Shown here one piece after another: positions 8,799-16,128 of a stretch of DNA of 47,603 bases. The stretch lies in contig NZ_JALNYS010000012.1 in assembly GCF_023229695.1 (NCBI RefSeq), positions 58,235 to 105,837 of the forward strand. Direction: 5' to 3'. The notes beneath the pieces are model-generated. The model had not been told where the DNA came from. It worked only from the letters and a program-made list of their open reading frames with translations, and searched no databases. The DNA comes from Sulfuricurvum sp. (GTDB taxonomy: Bacteria > Campylobacterota > Campylobacteria > Campylobacterales > Sulfurimonadaceae). The position numbers and the translations under genes are program-made. Each line of letters starts with the position of its first letter. Positions within the stretch are counted from its first letter, which is position 1.

Positions 8799-8811
8799 GC
8801 GTATTATACGC
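8799..8811. promoter_or_regulatory. Palindrome over the divergent hsdM promoter
   Basis: GCGTA-TTA-TACGC has two five-base arms. It contains TATAAT on the minus strand (8808 to 8803), well placed for hsdM, and TATTAT on the plus strand (8802-8807), placed for the small gene at 8825. A protein bound here would cover both -10 boxes. No repressor has been identified; the HTH-ImmA/IrrE protein is one candidate. Confidence 0.5.
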
Positions 8812-8824
8812 TAATATTCCACGT

Positions 8825-9001
8825 ATGGAAAAGATAAATTGTCATAAATGTATTTACTATTTTGTCACGTGGGAAGCCCATCAGCCTCATGGATGCAGAG
8901 GGTACGGCTTTAAATCAAAAGCCATCCCTTCGCAAGTCGTACTCAGCAGCAGCGGCCGGCCCTGCACCCTCTTTAGTCCGAAAACTCCCGCCGCCACATA
9001 A
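8825..9001 (+). CDS. Small cysteine-rich conserved protein
   Basis: A 58-residue ORF starting at ATG 8825; an upstream in-frame TTG at 8795 is less likely. Four cysteines (C6, C9, C24, C47) surround a YYFVTWEAHQPHGCRGYGFKSK-type core and a SSGRPCTLFSPK tail. I recognise this pattern as a widespread small proteobacterial family, sometimes labelled uracil-DNA glycosylase-like, but no enzymatic domain is visible and I assign no function. A zinc-binding ribbon is possible. There is no Shine-Dalgarno site, and the -10 box ends 17 bases before the ATG, so any leader is short. It ends tail-to-tail with the yhbP-like gene, overlapping by 29 bases. Confidence 0.65.
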   Translation: MEKINCHKCIYYFVTWEAHQPHGCRGYGFKSKAIPSQVVLSSSGRPCTLFSPKTPAAT

Positions 9002-9398
9002 TCTTTTTCCCGAAGCCGAGGGTGTTGTCGGTCATCTTGCACCGATGAATCCGGATGCGCCACAGTATCGGGTCCATAATACGGGCATAGGGGTATGCCT
9101 GCAAATAAAGCTCCCGCTCCCGCCGATCAACGCTACGGCTCATTTCGCCTGCAAACTGTATTCCCTGTATCTTTCCGACCGTTTTCGTTTCCAAGGCAAC
9201 CGTCCCCGCGACATCCGGGTGATCGGCTACATTTCCCATGTGTTCGGTTTGCGGATCCGAAGCGACGATAAAAGCAACCTCTTCGGGATCATAGGCATAA
9301 AAAAGGGAACAACACCATAGAGCCTCCCCCTGTGTTGCAAGGGTGAGAAGGTGGTGGTGATCGATAAAGCGCTCAATTTTCTCTAAGGTATCGCGCAC
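8973..9398 (-). CDS. YhbP-type pyridoxamine 5'-phosphate oxidase-fold protein
   Basis: A 141-residue protein resembling E. coli YhbP (UPF0306) over its length, with LWCCSLFYAYD, VAGTV, a GIQFAGE segment and the C-terminal MTDNTLGFGKKIMW block. Proteins of this split-barrel fold often bind FMN or related cofactors, but the activity of YhbP is unknown. The start is a GTG two bases after the DUF4010 stop with no Shine-Dalgarno site, so translation is probably coupled. It is the last gene of the ovoA operon, which hints at a redox or sulfur-related role; that is inference. Confidence 0.82.
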   Translation of the reverse strand: MRDTLEKIERFIDHHHLLTLATQGEALWCCSLFYAYDPEEVAFIVASDPQTEHMGNVADHPDVAGTVALETKTVGKIQGIQFAGEMSRSVDRRERELYLQAYPYARIMDPILWRIRIHRCKMTDNTLGFGKKIMWRREFSD

Positions 9399-9400
9399 GG

Positions 9401-10669
9401 CTACAACGACAATGCTATGGTCAAGGTTAAAAGAGAGAGGCCGCTGAGTGCGATCAAACTCATCCTCCCCGTTTTTGGCGATCCCAAAAAGAGTGCCGCA
9501 AGCCCCTTGAAAATATTATTGCTGGCGATGGCGATTAAAATCGCCGAAACTACCGCCTGTTGCGAAATCGCAAAACTTCCGTTAATCAGCGAAAGGATAA
9601 ACGGGTCAATATCGGTAAACCCTACGATAAAGGCCAGAATATTGAGCCCTGACGTTCCGTAATCGGTAATAAAATAGCGTGTAATGACTGTCATCACGAC
9701 GAACATTGCCGCGAATACCAAAGCTACCCCCAACTCCATCGGATTGACATTGCTCGGCTTTGTTTCGGATGACGTTCGGGGTGATTCTTGTTTGAGTCTT
9801 GAAATTCCGAATCCGGTCAACAAGGTGAGTCCGGCCAACGCTCCCAAGGGAAGAGCCAGCGACTGCAATAATGTAAAATTGAGAAAACCGATAATCGCCA
9901 TTAACCGTAAATACATCATACCGGTTGCCAGAACGATTGCGGCAACAAACGTATATTCATTGCTCTGAAGCGTTTTGGATTGTCGTGCCAGAACCACCGT
10001 TGTGGCGGTAGAGGAGTAGATACCGCCGATCACACCGTTGATCAAAAACCCTTTCTCATGGAAAAAATAGCGCTGAAGAATGTATCCGATATAGGAGATT
10101 CCCGAGACAACAATCACCGCAATCCAAATCTTGCTCATCGACATCGGTATCCACGATGAGATCGGTGTTGTCGGCAAAAGGGGCCAGATTACGACACTGA
10201 GCAGTACCAGTTTAGAGAAGGTGACCAACTCGGTCGTGTCCACCGTCTCCATAATCATTTGCACCTGACTTTTTGCATTCACGACAAAAATGATGGAGAC
10301 AAAAATCATGGCAGTAAACCAAAGGGGCTGCGTTATAATCAGCGGCGCATAGGTATAGACCAACAATGCCGCCAATAAACTGATAATCCCTTTTTGTTCC
10401 GCTTGAAGCTTTTGGTGGTAAAACAGGGCGAAAAAGATCGCCAAAACCCCCATCCCCGCTAAATACAGTTGCCACGTCGGGTCCAATTTATAGAGGATAT
10501 ATCCCAACATCCCTATCAGAATATACGTACGCACCGTTCCGATAAAATAGGCATTGCTCAAGGTATGTTTGTAGGCACGAAGCTCCAACCCCGTCAAAAA
10601 ACTCAAGGCGACCGTTAATAGAAAACGAAAATATTCCATTTCGTAAAGACGTAAAACCGTATCATACAT
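9401..10669 (-). CDS. MgtC/SapB-DUF4010 integral membrane protein
   Basis: About 422 residues with many hydrophobic segments. The N-terminal part resembles MgtC/SapB (FLTGLELRAYK, then FIGTVRTYILIGMLG) and the C-terminal half is DUF4010 (GGIYSSTATTVVLARQS; FTDIDPFILSL). This two-part layout is common in bacteria, but the transport or sensing role is unknown. The ATG at 10669 is preferred over the in-frame GTG at 10675 because AGGAG lies six bases before it. It overlaps the end of the C-S lyase gene by eight bases. Membership in the ovothiol operon suggests a link with sulfur or thiol handling, such as export; this is inference. Confidence 0.85.
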   Translation of the reverse strand: MYDTVLRLYEMEYFRFLLTVALSFLTGLELRAYKHTLSNAYFIGTVRTYILIGMLGYILYKLDPTWQLYLAGMGVLAIFFALFYHQKLQAEQKGIISLLAALLVYTYAPLIITQPLWFTAMIFVSIIFVVNAKSQVQMIMETVDTTELVTFSKLVLLSVVIWPLLPTTPISSWIPMSMSKIWIAVIVVSGISYIGYILQRYFFHEKGFLINGVIGGIYSSTATTVVLARQSKTLQSNEYTFVAAIVLATGMMYLRLMAIIGFLNFTLLQSLALPLGALAGLTLLTGFGISRLKQESPRTSSETKPSNVNPMELGVALVFAAMFVVMTVITRYFITDYGTSGLNILAFIVGFTDIDPFILSLINGSFAISQQAVVSAILIAIASNNIFKGLAALFLGSPKTGRMSLIALSGLSLLTLTIALSL

Positions 10670-11840
10670 ACCCACTCCTTTGTAAAGCGTTTTCTATCTT
10701 CTCCAATGCTTCCTCAAGAATTGCTGAAGAGACGGCGAAATTGAGTCGCATAAATCCCGATCCCTCTTTTCCGAAACCAAGTCCGGCACTCAGCCCCAAT
10801 CCGGCTTCACGGGCAAAAAACTCCCGTAACTGCCGATCTCCCAGCCCCAGTGAACGGCAATCCAGCCATGCCAGATAACTCCCCTCGGGTGAGTAGTGGG
10901 AAATAGGAGGGATTGACGCACACCATGCGGCCATCATCGAGCGATTCACCCCCAAATGGAGCATCAGTTCCCGATGCCATGTTCCGCCGTCTCGGTACGC
11001 CGATTCAAAAGCGACATGCGAAAGTGCCGCACCGTCTCCGAAATGGACCCTCATGCGTTCGTGATTGAATAGATCGCGCATCCTCTCATCGCCGATACAG
11101 ACGGTAGAGATCGAAAATCCCGCCATATTAAACGTTTTTCCCGGTCCCATCAACGTGACCGTAGAGGCAAAAAGCTCCGGGGAGAGAGAGGCGAAAGGGG
11201 TGTGTTTGTGCGGAGGGTAGACGATATCGCAATGGATCTCGTCGCTGACAATCCGGATCCCATGTTCCAGACACACCTCTCCCAAGGCCCTTAATTCCTC
11301 CGGGCTCCACACCCTCCCGACAGGATTGTGCGGTGAGCACAAAAGAAGGAGTTTGGTTTTGGGGGTGATTTTGGAACGAAGGTCATCGAGATCGAAACGA
11401 TACATGCCCTCACGGTCGCGGTGAAGAGGATTAAGGAGTAATGTCCGTTTATTGATCCTCACCATATCGTAAAAAGGGGGATAGACCGGAGACTGGACGA
11501 TCACCTCGTCCCCCTCTTCGCTAAAAGCGCGAATCGCGCATCCGATCGATGCGACGACGGAGGGGGAGTAGCTGAGCCATTCGGGCGAAATCTCCAAACC
11601 GTGATGCGATTTAACCCACGCACATTGGGCCTCAAACCCGCTGCGCTTCATGATTTCATACCCCATCACCGGGTGTTCCAACCGCTCTTTGAGCGCATTC
11701 AGGACACATGCCGGGGTTGCCAAATCCATATCGGCCACCCACATGGGGGTCACCTCATCGGTACCGAAAAGCTTTTGACGCAACGTATATTTTTCAGCGT
11801 TGGTGTTTGAGCGGTCAATAAATCTCCCTACCTCATCCAC
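10662..11840 (-). CDS. ovoB: PLP-dependent C-S lyase, OvoB candidate (PatB/MalY family)
   Basis: A 392-residue fold-type I PLP enzyme of the PatB/MalY class, which cleaves C-S bonds by beta-elimination. Visible residues are MWVADMD near 33, the SPHNPVGR loop with N172, D200 in IVSDEIH, and the PLP lysine K235 in GPGKTFNMAG. The start is a GTG inside the end of ovoA (eight-base overlap GTGGATGA), with AGGGAG eight bases before it. In ovothiol synthesis the sulfoxide made by OvoA must be cleaved by a PLP lyase, OvoB, so the tight coupling supports that role. From sequence alone a cystathionine beta-lyase activity cannot be excluded. Confidence 0.82.
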   Translation of the reverse strand: MDEVGRFIDRSNTNAEKYTLRQKLFGTDEVTPMWVADMDLATPACVLNALKERLEHPVMGYEIMKRSGFEAQCAWVKSHHGLEISPEWLSYSPSVVASIGCAIRAFSEEGDEVIVQSPVYPPFYDMVRINKRTLLLNPLHRDREGMYRFDLDDLRSKITPKTKLLLLCSPHNPVGRVWSPEELRALGEVCLEHGIRIVSDEIHCDIVYPPHKHTPFASLSPELFASTVTLMGPGKTFNMAGFSISTVCIGDERMRDLFNHERMRVHFGDGAALSHVAFESAYRDGGTWHRELMLHLGVNRSMMAAWCASIPPISHYSPEGSYLAWLDCRSLGLGDRQLREFFAREAGLGLSAGLGFGKEGSGFMRLNFAVSSAILEEALEKIENALQRSGYV

Positions 11841-13788
11841 CGGTTTTTCTCCCTATCCACACGGCTGTCTCTCCCACTTTTTCGACCCCTATCATTTCAA
11901 AACCCTCCCCTTTTTCAAGGCGATCCGCGTCTGCCGAGATGACGACCAACCGCCCCCCCTGCACCAAGCGCTGCGACAGTTGGGGGAGGTGCTCTTGGTA
12001 GTGGAGGTTGTCGAGGCTATTATTGATCACGATCGTGTCGTACGCGGTAAAATGGGACTTCAGATTGGCAAGATCCCCCTGATAAAAGTTAACCCGCTCA
12101 CGCGCATGGAGTGCATCAAGCGATCTCAGAAGCACACACGATTCTTCCTTGCCCGCCTGATACGTTACCCTGCCCTCCTGAAGCAATGCGGCACCGACAC
12201 GGATCATACGCGCAGAGAAATCAACGGCATCCACCGCTTCAAACCAATTCGACAAACCGAAACTCAACCGCCCGGTTGCGCATCCCAGCTCCAGCACTCT
12301 CCCCTCTCTTCCGAAATAGCCGTCGAAACGTTCAAGAAGATCTCGAAACCACTTTCCATGGGTCTCGTATTGAAACCGGCATATCGCGCTCACATCCGCC
12401 TCTTTAATGACCGAAGGGGCACTCTCCTCCCTCCGCGCCTCACCCACGACATAGCGAAAACCCGCATGCTGGATAAAATGGCGCCGAAACGCATAGCGTG
12501 ACGTCGTAACGATCTCGTTCCCCGTAGAGGCCCACGATCCCCCCTTGAGCAGATTATGTTTTCCGTCAAATGTCGGGAGCGAAAAATCATCATACCACGG
12601 ATGGGGGGCGAATCCTTCAAATCCCGCAATCGGGGTCTGCGTCCACTGCCAGACGTTTCCGGCAACATCATAAAGCGAACCGTGTTTAAAGGTATCCACC
12701 GGAACCGAGGAGGCGTAGTGGGCGAAGTTGAGATTGGCATGCTGATCGTCAAAGATGCCGTTGCGTTCTCCCCCATACATCTGTGCCATCATTGCCCACT
12801 CCGTTTCACCGGGAAGACGGTAGCGTTTATCCTCTTTCGCACTTTTCCATCGGCAAAAGGCTTCGGCTTCAAGGGCGTTCACCTCGACCGGCCAATTGAG
12901 CGGCATCTCGATCTCTTCAGCCAGACCGCGATAGCGAAACGTCCCGTCTTCACATGCAACCCAGAACGGAGGTGCTTTGGCATGACGTATCGAGAGGTAT
13001 TTCAGCCCCTCTTCCTCCCACCATTCATGCGATTCGTATCCCCCGCCCCGGACAAACTCCAGAAACTCCCCGTTACTCACCAGATACAAGGAGGCTTCGA
13101 ATGGGAAAAGGGTTACGCTCTGCACCCCGTATTCATTATCCCATCCGTAAAGCCCGTGATCGGATTCCCCCTTGCCCAGGGTGATTTCTCCTCCCGGAAT
13201 CGAAACCAGAGTGTTTTGAGGAGCATCCGCAAACTTCGGGCACAGGGGGAAAGCCTCATGGGGACGGACAAATTCAGGAGGCATCTGCCGATGCAGGACA
13301 CTGGAGGTTTCGATATGGATCCGCTCATGTTCTATCCCCATCCAAAGTGCCCAGAAAGGGTCTTCCCGGGTCACCGGAAGGGTCATCGGAAAGGTGCGGA
13401 TAAAATGGTCGACCACTTCACGGACCTGACCCCGATATTCACGAACCGCATCCACGCTCGGCCACTCAAACCGCCCACTCTCCTCATCCCACAGCATCTC
13501 GTCAACCCCCACGGCGAATAACGATTCAAATCCGGGATTAATGCGCCCCTTCAAGCCGTTTGCAAGGAGAAGCTTATTGATGTAAAAAACAGCGGTATGG
13601 CCGAAATAAAAAATCATCGGATGACGTGTCGGTTCAGACTGCCGGTAAAAAACGTCGTCGGATTTAAAAAGGTCAAATAACGATTCAAACAGCTCAAAAC
13701 TCTGATGGAAATACTCAAGCAGCTCCTCCCGTTTGGCCTGAACTTCCCCTCCATCCAAACGTACCGAGACCATCTGACGCTTCATCAC
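11833..13788 (-). CDS. ovoA: OvoA: 5-histidylcysteine sulfoxide synthase fused to methyltransferase
   Basis: A 651-residue three-part protein. Residues about 20-170 are a DinB-like domain with iron-binding H64 and H154-x3-H158-x-E160. Residues about 195-450 are the formylglycine-enzyme-like sulfoxide synthase domain (YRLPGETEW, GNVWQWT, LKGGSWAS). Residues about 475-651 are a SAM methyltransferase with LELGCATG at 499-506. This is the full OvoA layout: oxidative coupling of histidine with cysteine, then N-methylation of the mercaptohistidine. The start is GTG 13788 or the next codon, ATG 13785, with AAAGGA upstream. It heads an operon with the lyase, DUF4010 and yhbP-like genes. Confidence 0.93.
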   Translation of the reverse strand: MMKRQMVSVRLDGGEVQAKREELLEYFHQSFELFESLFDLFKSDDVFYRQSEPTRHPMIFYFGHTAVFYINKLLLANGLKGRINPGFESLFAVGVDEMLWDEESGRFEWPSVDAVREYRGQVREVVDHFIRTFPMTLPVTREDPFWALWMGIEHERIHIETSSVLHRQMPPEFVRPHEAFPLCPKFADAPQNTLVSIPGGEITLGKGESDHGLYGWDNEYGVQSVTLFPFEASLYLVSNGEFLEFVRGGGYESHEWWEEEGLKYLSIRHAKAPPFWVACEDGTFRYRGLAEEIEMPLNWPVEVNALEAEAFCRWKSAKEDKRYRLPGETEWAMMAQMYGGERNGIFDDQHANLNFAHYASSVPVDTFKHGSLYDVAGNVWQWTQTPIAGFEGFAPHPWYDDFSLPTFDGKHNLLKGGSWASTGNEIVTTSRYAFRRHFIQHAGFRYVVGEARREESAPSVIKEADVSAICRFQYETHGKWFRDLLERFDGYFGREGRVLELGCATGRLSFGLSNWFEAVDAVDFSARMIRVGAALLQEGRVTYQAGKEESCVLLRSLDALHARERVNFYQGDLANLKSHFTAYDTIVINNSLDNLHYQEHLPQLSQRLVQGGRLVVISADADRLEKGEGFEMIGVEKVGETAVWIGRKTGG

Positions 13789-13884
13789 CTGCCATCCTTT
13801 AAACTGTATTGGGTGTATTGTAGCAAATTACCCTTACTGAGCCCCTTTATCACCTCTTTTGGACAATTACGTGCTGATGTTACG

Positions 13885-13911
13885 CACTTTGCGGGCAAAG
13901 CCCGCAAAGTG
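13885..13911. repeat. Perfect 12-bp stem hairpin
   Basis: Arms 13885-13896 and 13900-13911 are exact complements with a three-base AAA loop. No T-run follows on either strand, so it is not an ordinary terminator. It lies inside the MITE-like element. Confidence 0.75.
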
Positions 13912-13913
13912 GC

Positions 13914-13929
13914 AGGGACATGTGTCCCT
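13914..13929. repeat. Short inverted repeat
   Basis: AGGGACA (13914-13920) pairs with TGTCCCT (13923-13929) around a two-base centre. As a single strand the loop is too tight for all seven pairs, so it reads more as a palindrome than as an RNA hairpin. Confidence 0.55.
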
Positions 13930-13946
13930 ACAACCCCCTAAAGCTA

Positions 13947-13967
13947 CCCGCATCTTTCGGATGCGGG
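13947..13967. repeat. Perfect 8-bp stem hairpin
   Basis: CCCGCATC (13947-13954) pairs with GATGCGGG (13960-13967) around a TTTCG loop. It is the third structure of the cluster and has no T-run. Confidence 0.7.
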
Positions 13968-14089
13968 AGATTACTGACCTATTTCGCCCCTTTTGAAAAA
14001 GGTACGTAAGGTCAGTTACATGTTCTTTTTTCTCGGTTTAATCTCACACTTTAACTTCGAAAAACATACACTATCTTCAAAAAAAGTAA

Positions 14090-14095
14090 TATAAT
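14090..14095 (+). promoter_or_regulatory. -10 box for the chemoreceptor gene
   Basis: A perfect TATAAT stands about 105 bases before the chosen start codon, with no clear -35 box, the usual state in Campylobacterota. The transcript would carry a leader of roughly 95-100 bases. Confidence 0.5.
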
Positions 14096-14199
14096 TAGAC
14101 AACACAAAAATATCACATAGATGTTCTGCGCTCCTGAAAATCCGGAAATCGACAAACACAAGCAAACGTGTGATTTTTACCACAGATAAGGATTTTTAT

Positions 14200-16104
14200 A
14201 TGTTTGGCGAATCACTGCAAAAAATGAGTATTCGAAAGCGGATGCACTATCTTGTCGCCTCTGCTACCCTATCGGTTATCGGTGCTTCGATATTTGTTTT
14301 TTTTGCCTTCCAGAGCGTCGAAACCCAATTCGGCACCTTGCAGGAATTCTCCACAAGCGGAGCGCTCCAGGTTCTGGAGATCGAAAAAGATCTCAATTAC
14401 GTCAGCCGCACGAGCCGGGACATCATCCTCGGCGGCGACTACGATCAAAACATGGTGAAACTTGAAGAAAATACCCAAACGATCAAGCACCTGTTTTCCG
14501 AACTCGAAACCCATTCCGATCCGGAAGCACTCCCCCTTATCAAAGAGGCAAAAGAGAGCACCTTTGCTTTTTTGGACACGACTCTGGTGATGATGCACTC
14601 CCTGGATAAAAATACCATTACCTCGCAAAGCGGCCCCATCTATGCCGAATACAAGAAAAAAATCACCCCCTATGCCGATGCATCACGCGATGAGTTCAAA
14701 CAGGTTGTAGAACAAAAACAAAAAAATCTGACAGCCGCTTCCGAAAATCTTCACAACGAAATCGGTTTTTATAAAATTTTCGTCCTCTTTACCGGTATCG
14801 GTGTTGCGATCGTGATTTTCATCTTTGCCGCGATGGTACAACACTCCATTACCGGAGCCCTTGAGAAATTCACCTCTGTGATTAAAACCGTAGGGAGCGG
14901 AAATTTTTCCGACACGCACGTCGATACCGATCCGAAGACCGAATTGGGTGTCATGGGGGGAGCCTTGCAACAGTTAATTACCCAAATCGTAGGGTTTATC
15001 CATCAAATCAACACCTCCATTACCAACGCGACCCACGGCGATTTTTCTAAAGTGATCTCAGATCAGGGGATGCAAGGGGAGTTCGTCGATGCGATCGGAC
15101 ATGTTCGAAAAAGTATCGACATCATGAAAGAGCAGGAGATCAAGAAACAGCGCGATTCTCTTAATTCCGAACTCAGTAAACTCAGCGTTCAGGTAACGGA
15201 GAGCCTCTCGGTCATTCAGGACAATCTGACCCACAACATCCATGCACTCAAAGAGGTCACTTCGGCAACCAAAGATGCCGCTACCCTCGCCGACGACAGC
15301 CGCAAAACCATCGCCACGATTATTGACGAGCTCAATCGCCTCACCGAAAAAGTGGGGGGTAATAACGATGCCATTTCCCATATCGCCTCCCGAACAAGCG
15401 AAATCACCTCCGTTATCCAGCTGATTACCGATATTGCCGATCAAACCAACCTCCTTGCCCTCAATGCCGCAATCGAAGCAGCCCGTGCCGGCGAACACGG
15501 TCGCGGTTTTGCCGTCGTTGCCGATGAAGTGCGCAAACTGGCGGAACGTACCCACAAAGCGACCGGAGAGATCTCCGTATCGATCAAATCGCTCCAACAG
15601 GATATGAGCGATATCCAAACCAGCGCCGAAGAGATGAATGAAGTGGTCGAACGTTCCAGCGAGCAGATCAACAACTTCGAAGCGACCCTCATTCAACTCC
15701 ATGAAAACTCCTCCGGAATCGTCACCTCATCGTATAAAATGGAGAATAATATCTTTATCGTCTTGGCAAAAATCGACCATATCCTCTATAAATCGCGTGC
15801 CTATAACGGTATTATGAATTGCGAATCGCATCTTGAACCCCAGGATGCCCATCAATGCCGCATGGGCCAATGGTACCAGAATGAGGGGAAACGCCGCTTC
15901 GGAAAAACACTCAATTACCCCCTTATTCTTGAACCGCATACGATCGTACACAACAAAGCCAATCAGAATCTTAATTTCGTCAAAAATGCAAAAGCAAACG
16001 AGTGCATAACCCGTGGAAACGAAATTATCAAAAATTTTCAGGAGATGGAAAACGCCAGTGAAAAGCTATTTGTTCTGATGGATAACATGCTGAGTGAAGT
16101 CTGA
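14200..16104 (+). CDS. Methyl-accepting chemotaxis protein with C-terminal CZB domain
   Basis: About 634 residues from ATG 14200, chosen over GTG 14170 because AAGGA lies eight bases before it. A first membrane helix (about 18-38), a helical periplasmic domain of roughly 150 residues, a second membrane helix (about 190-212) and a HAMP region lead to the signalling hairpin (EAARAGEHGRGFAVVADEVR). The tail is a chemoreceptor zinc-binding (CZB) domain: an early His in KIDHILYKS, CRMGQWY, and the paired His of PHTIVH. CZB domains sense zinc and oxidants such as HOCl in other bacteria. The ligand of the periplasmic part is unknown. It converges with the kinase gene after 24 bases. Confidence 0.93.
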   Translation: MFGESLQKMSIRKRMHYLVASATLSVIGASIFVFFAFQSVETQFGTLQEFSTSGALQVLEIEKDLNYVSRTSRDIILGGDYDQNMVKLEENTQTIKHLFSELETHSDPEALPLIKEAKESTFAFLDTTLVMMHSLDKNTITSQSGPIYAEYKKKITPYADASRDEFKQVVEQKQKNLTAASENLHNEIGFYKIFVLFTGIGVAIVIFIFAAMVQHSITGALEKFTSVIKTVGSGNFSDTHVDTDPKTELGVMGGALQQLITQIVGFIHQINTSITNATHGDFSKVISDQGMQGEFVDAIGHVRKSIDIMKEQEIKKQRDSLNSELSKLSVQVTESLSVIQDNLTHNIHALKEVTSATKDAATLADDSRKTIATIIDELNRLTEKVGGNNDAISHIASRTSEITSVIQLITDIADQTNLLALNAAIEAARAGEHGRGFAVVADEVRKLAERTHKATGEISVSIKSLQQDMSDIQTSAEEMNEVVERSSEQINNFEATLIQLHENSSGIVTSSYKMENNIFIVLAKIDHILYKSRAYNGIMNCESHLEPQDAHQCRMGQWYQNEGKRRFGKTLNYPLILEPHTIVHNKANQNLNFVKNAKANECITRGNEIIKNFQEMENASEKLFVLMDNMLSEV

Positions 16105-16128
16105 TAGCCCATCTACGAAGATCGACCG

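Larger units (their letters stand above)
13874..14015. repeat. MITE-like element with imperfect terminal inverted repeats
   Basis: The left end CTGATGTTACGCAC (13874-13887) and the right end GTACGTAAGGTCAG (14002-14015) are inverted repeats matching at 11 of 14 positions. Between them lie three hairpins. A further copy of the ACTGACCT end motif occurs at 13973-13980, inverted relative to 14009-14016. No ORF is present, so it would need a transposase in trans. Copies elsewhere cannot be checked here. Confidence 0.45.
13789..14199. other. Intergenic gap with hairpins and the MCP promoter
   Basis: This 411-bp gap between divergent ovoA and the chemoreceptor holds a MITE-like palindromic element (13874-14015) with three strong hairpins, and a TATAAT box (14090-14095) for the chemoreceptor. 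I see no convincing coding region; the forward ORF through 13705-13941 is a shadow of ovoA. An ovoA promoter must lie at the left end but shows no clear -10 box. Confidence 0.6.

Noticed and set aside
8862..9320. 152-codon forward ORF
   Set aside because: It lies over yhbP (recognisable family) on the other strand and its product resembles nothing; a shadow frame.
12556..13521. 321-codon forward ORF over ovoA
   Set aside because: It is antisense to a clear OvoA coding region with all motifs intact.
13971..14200. Sigma-54 or sigma-28 promoter for the chemoreceptor
   Set aside because: No GG/GC element pair with proper spacing was found; the TATAAT box explains the start more simply.
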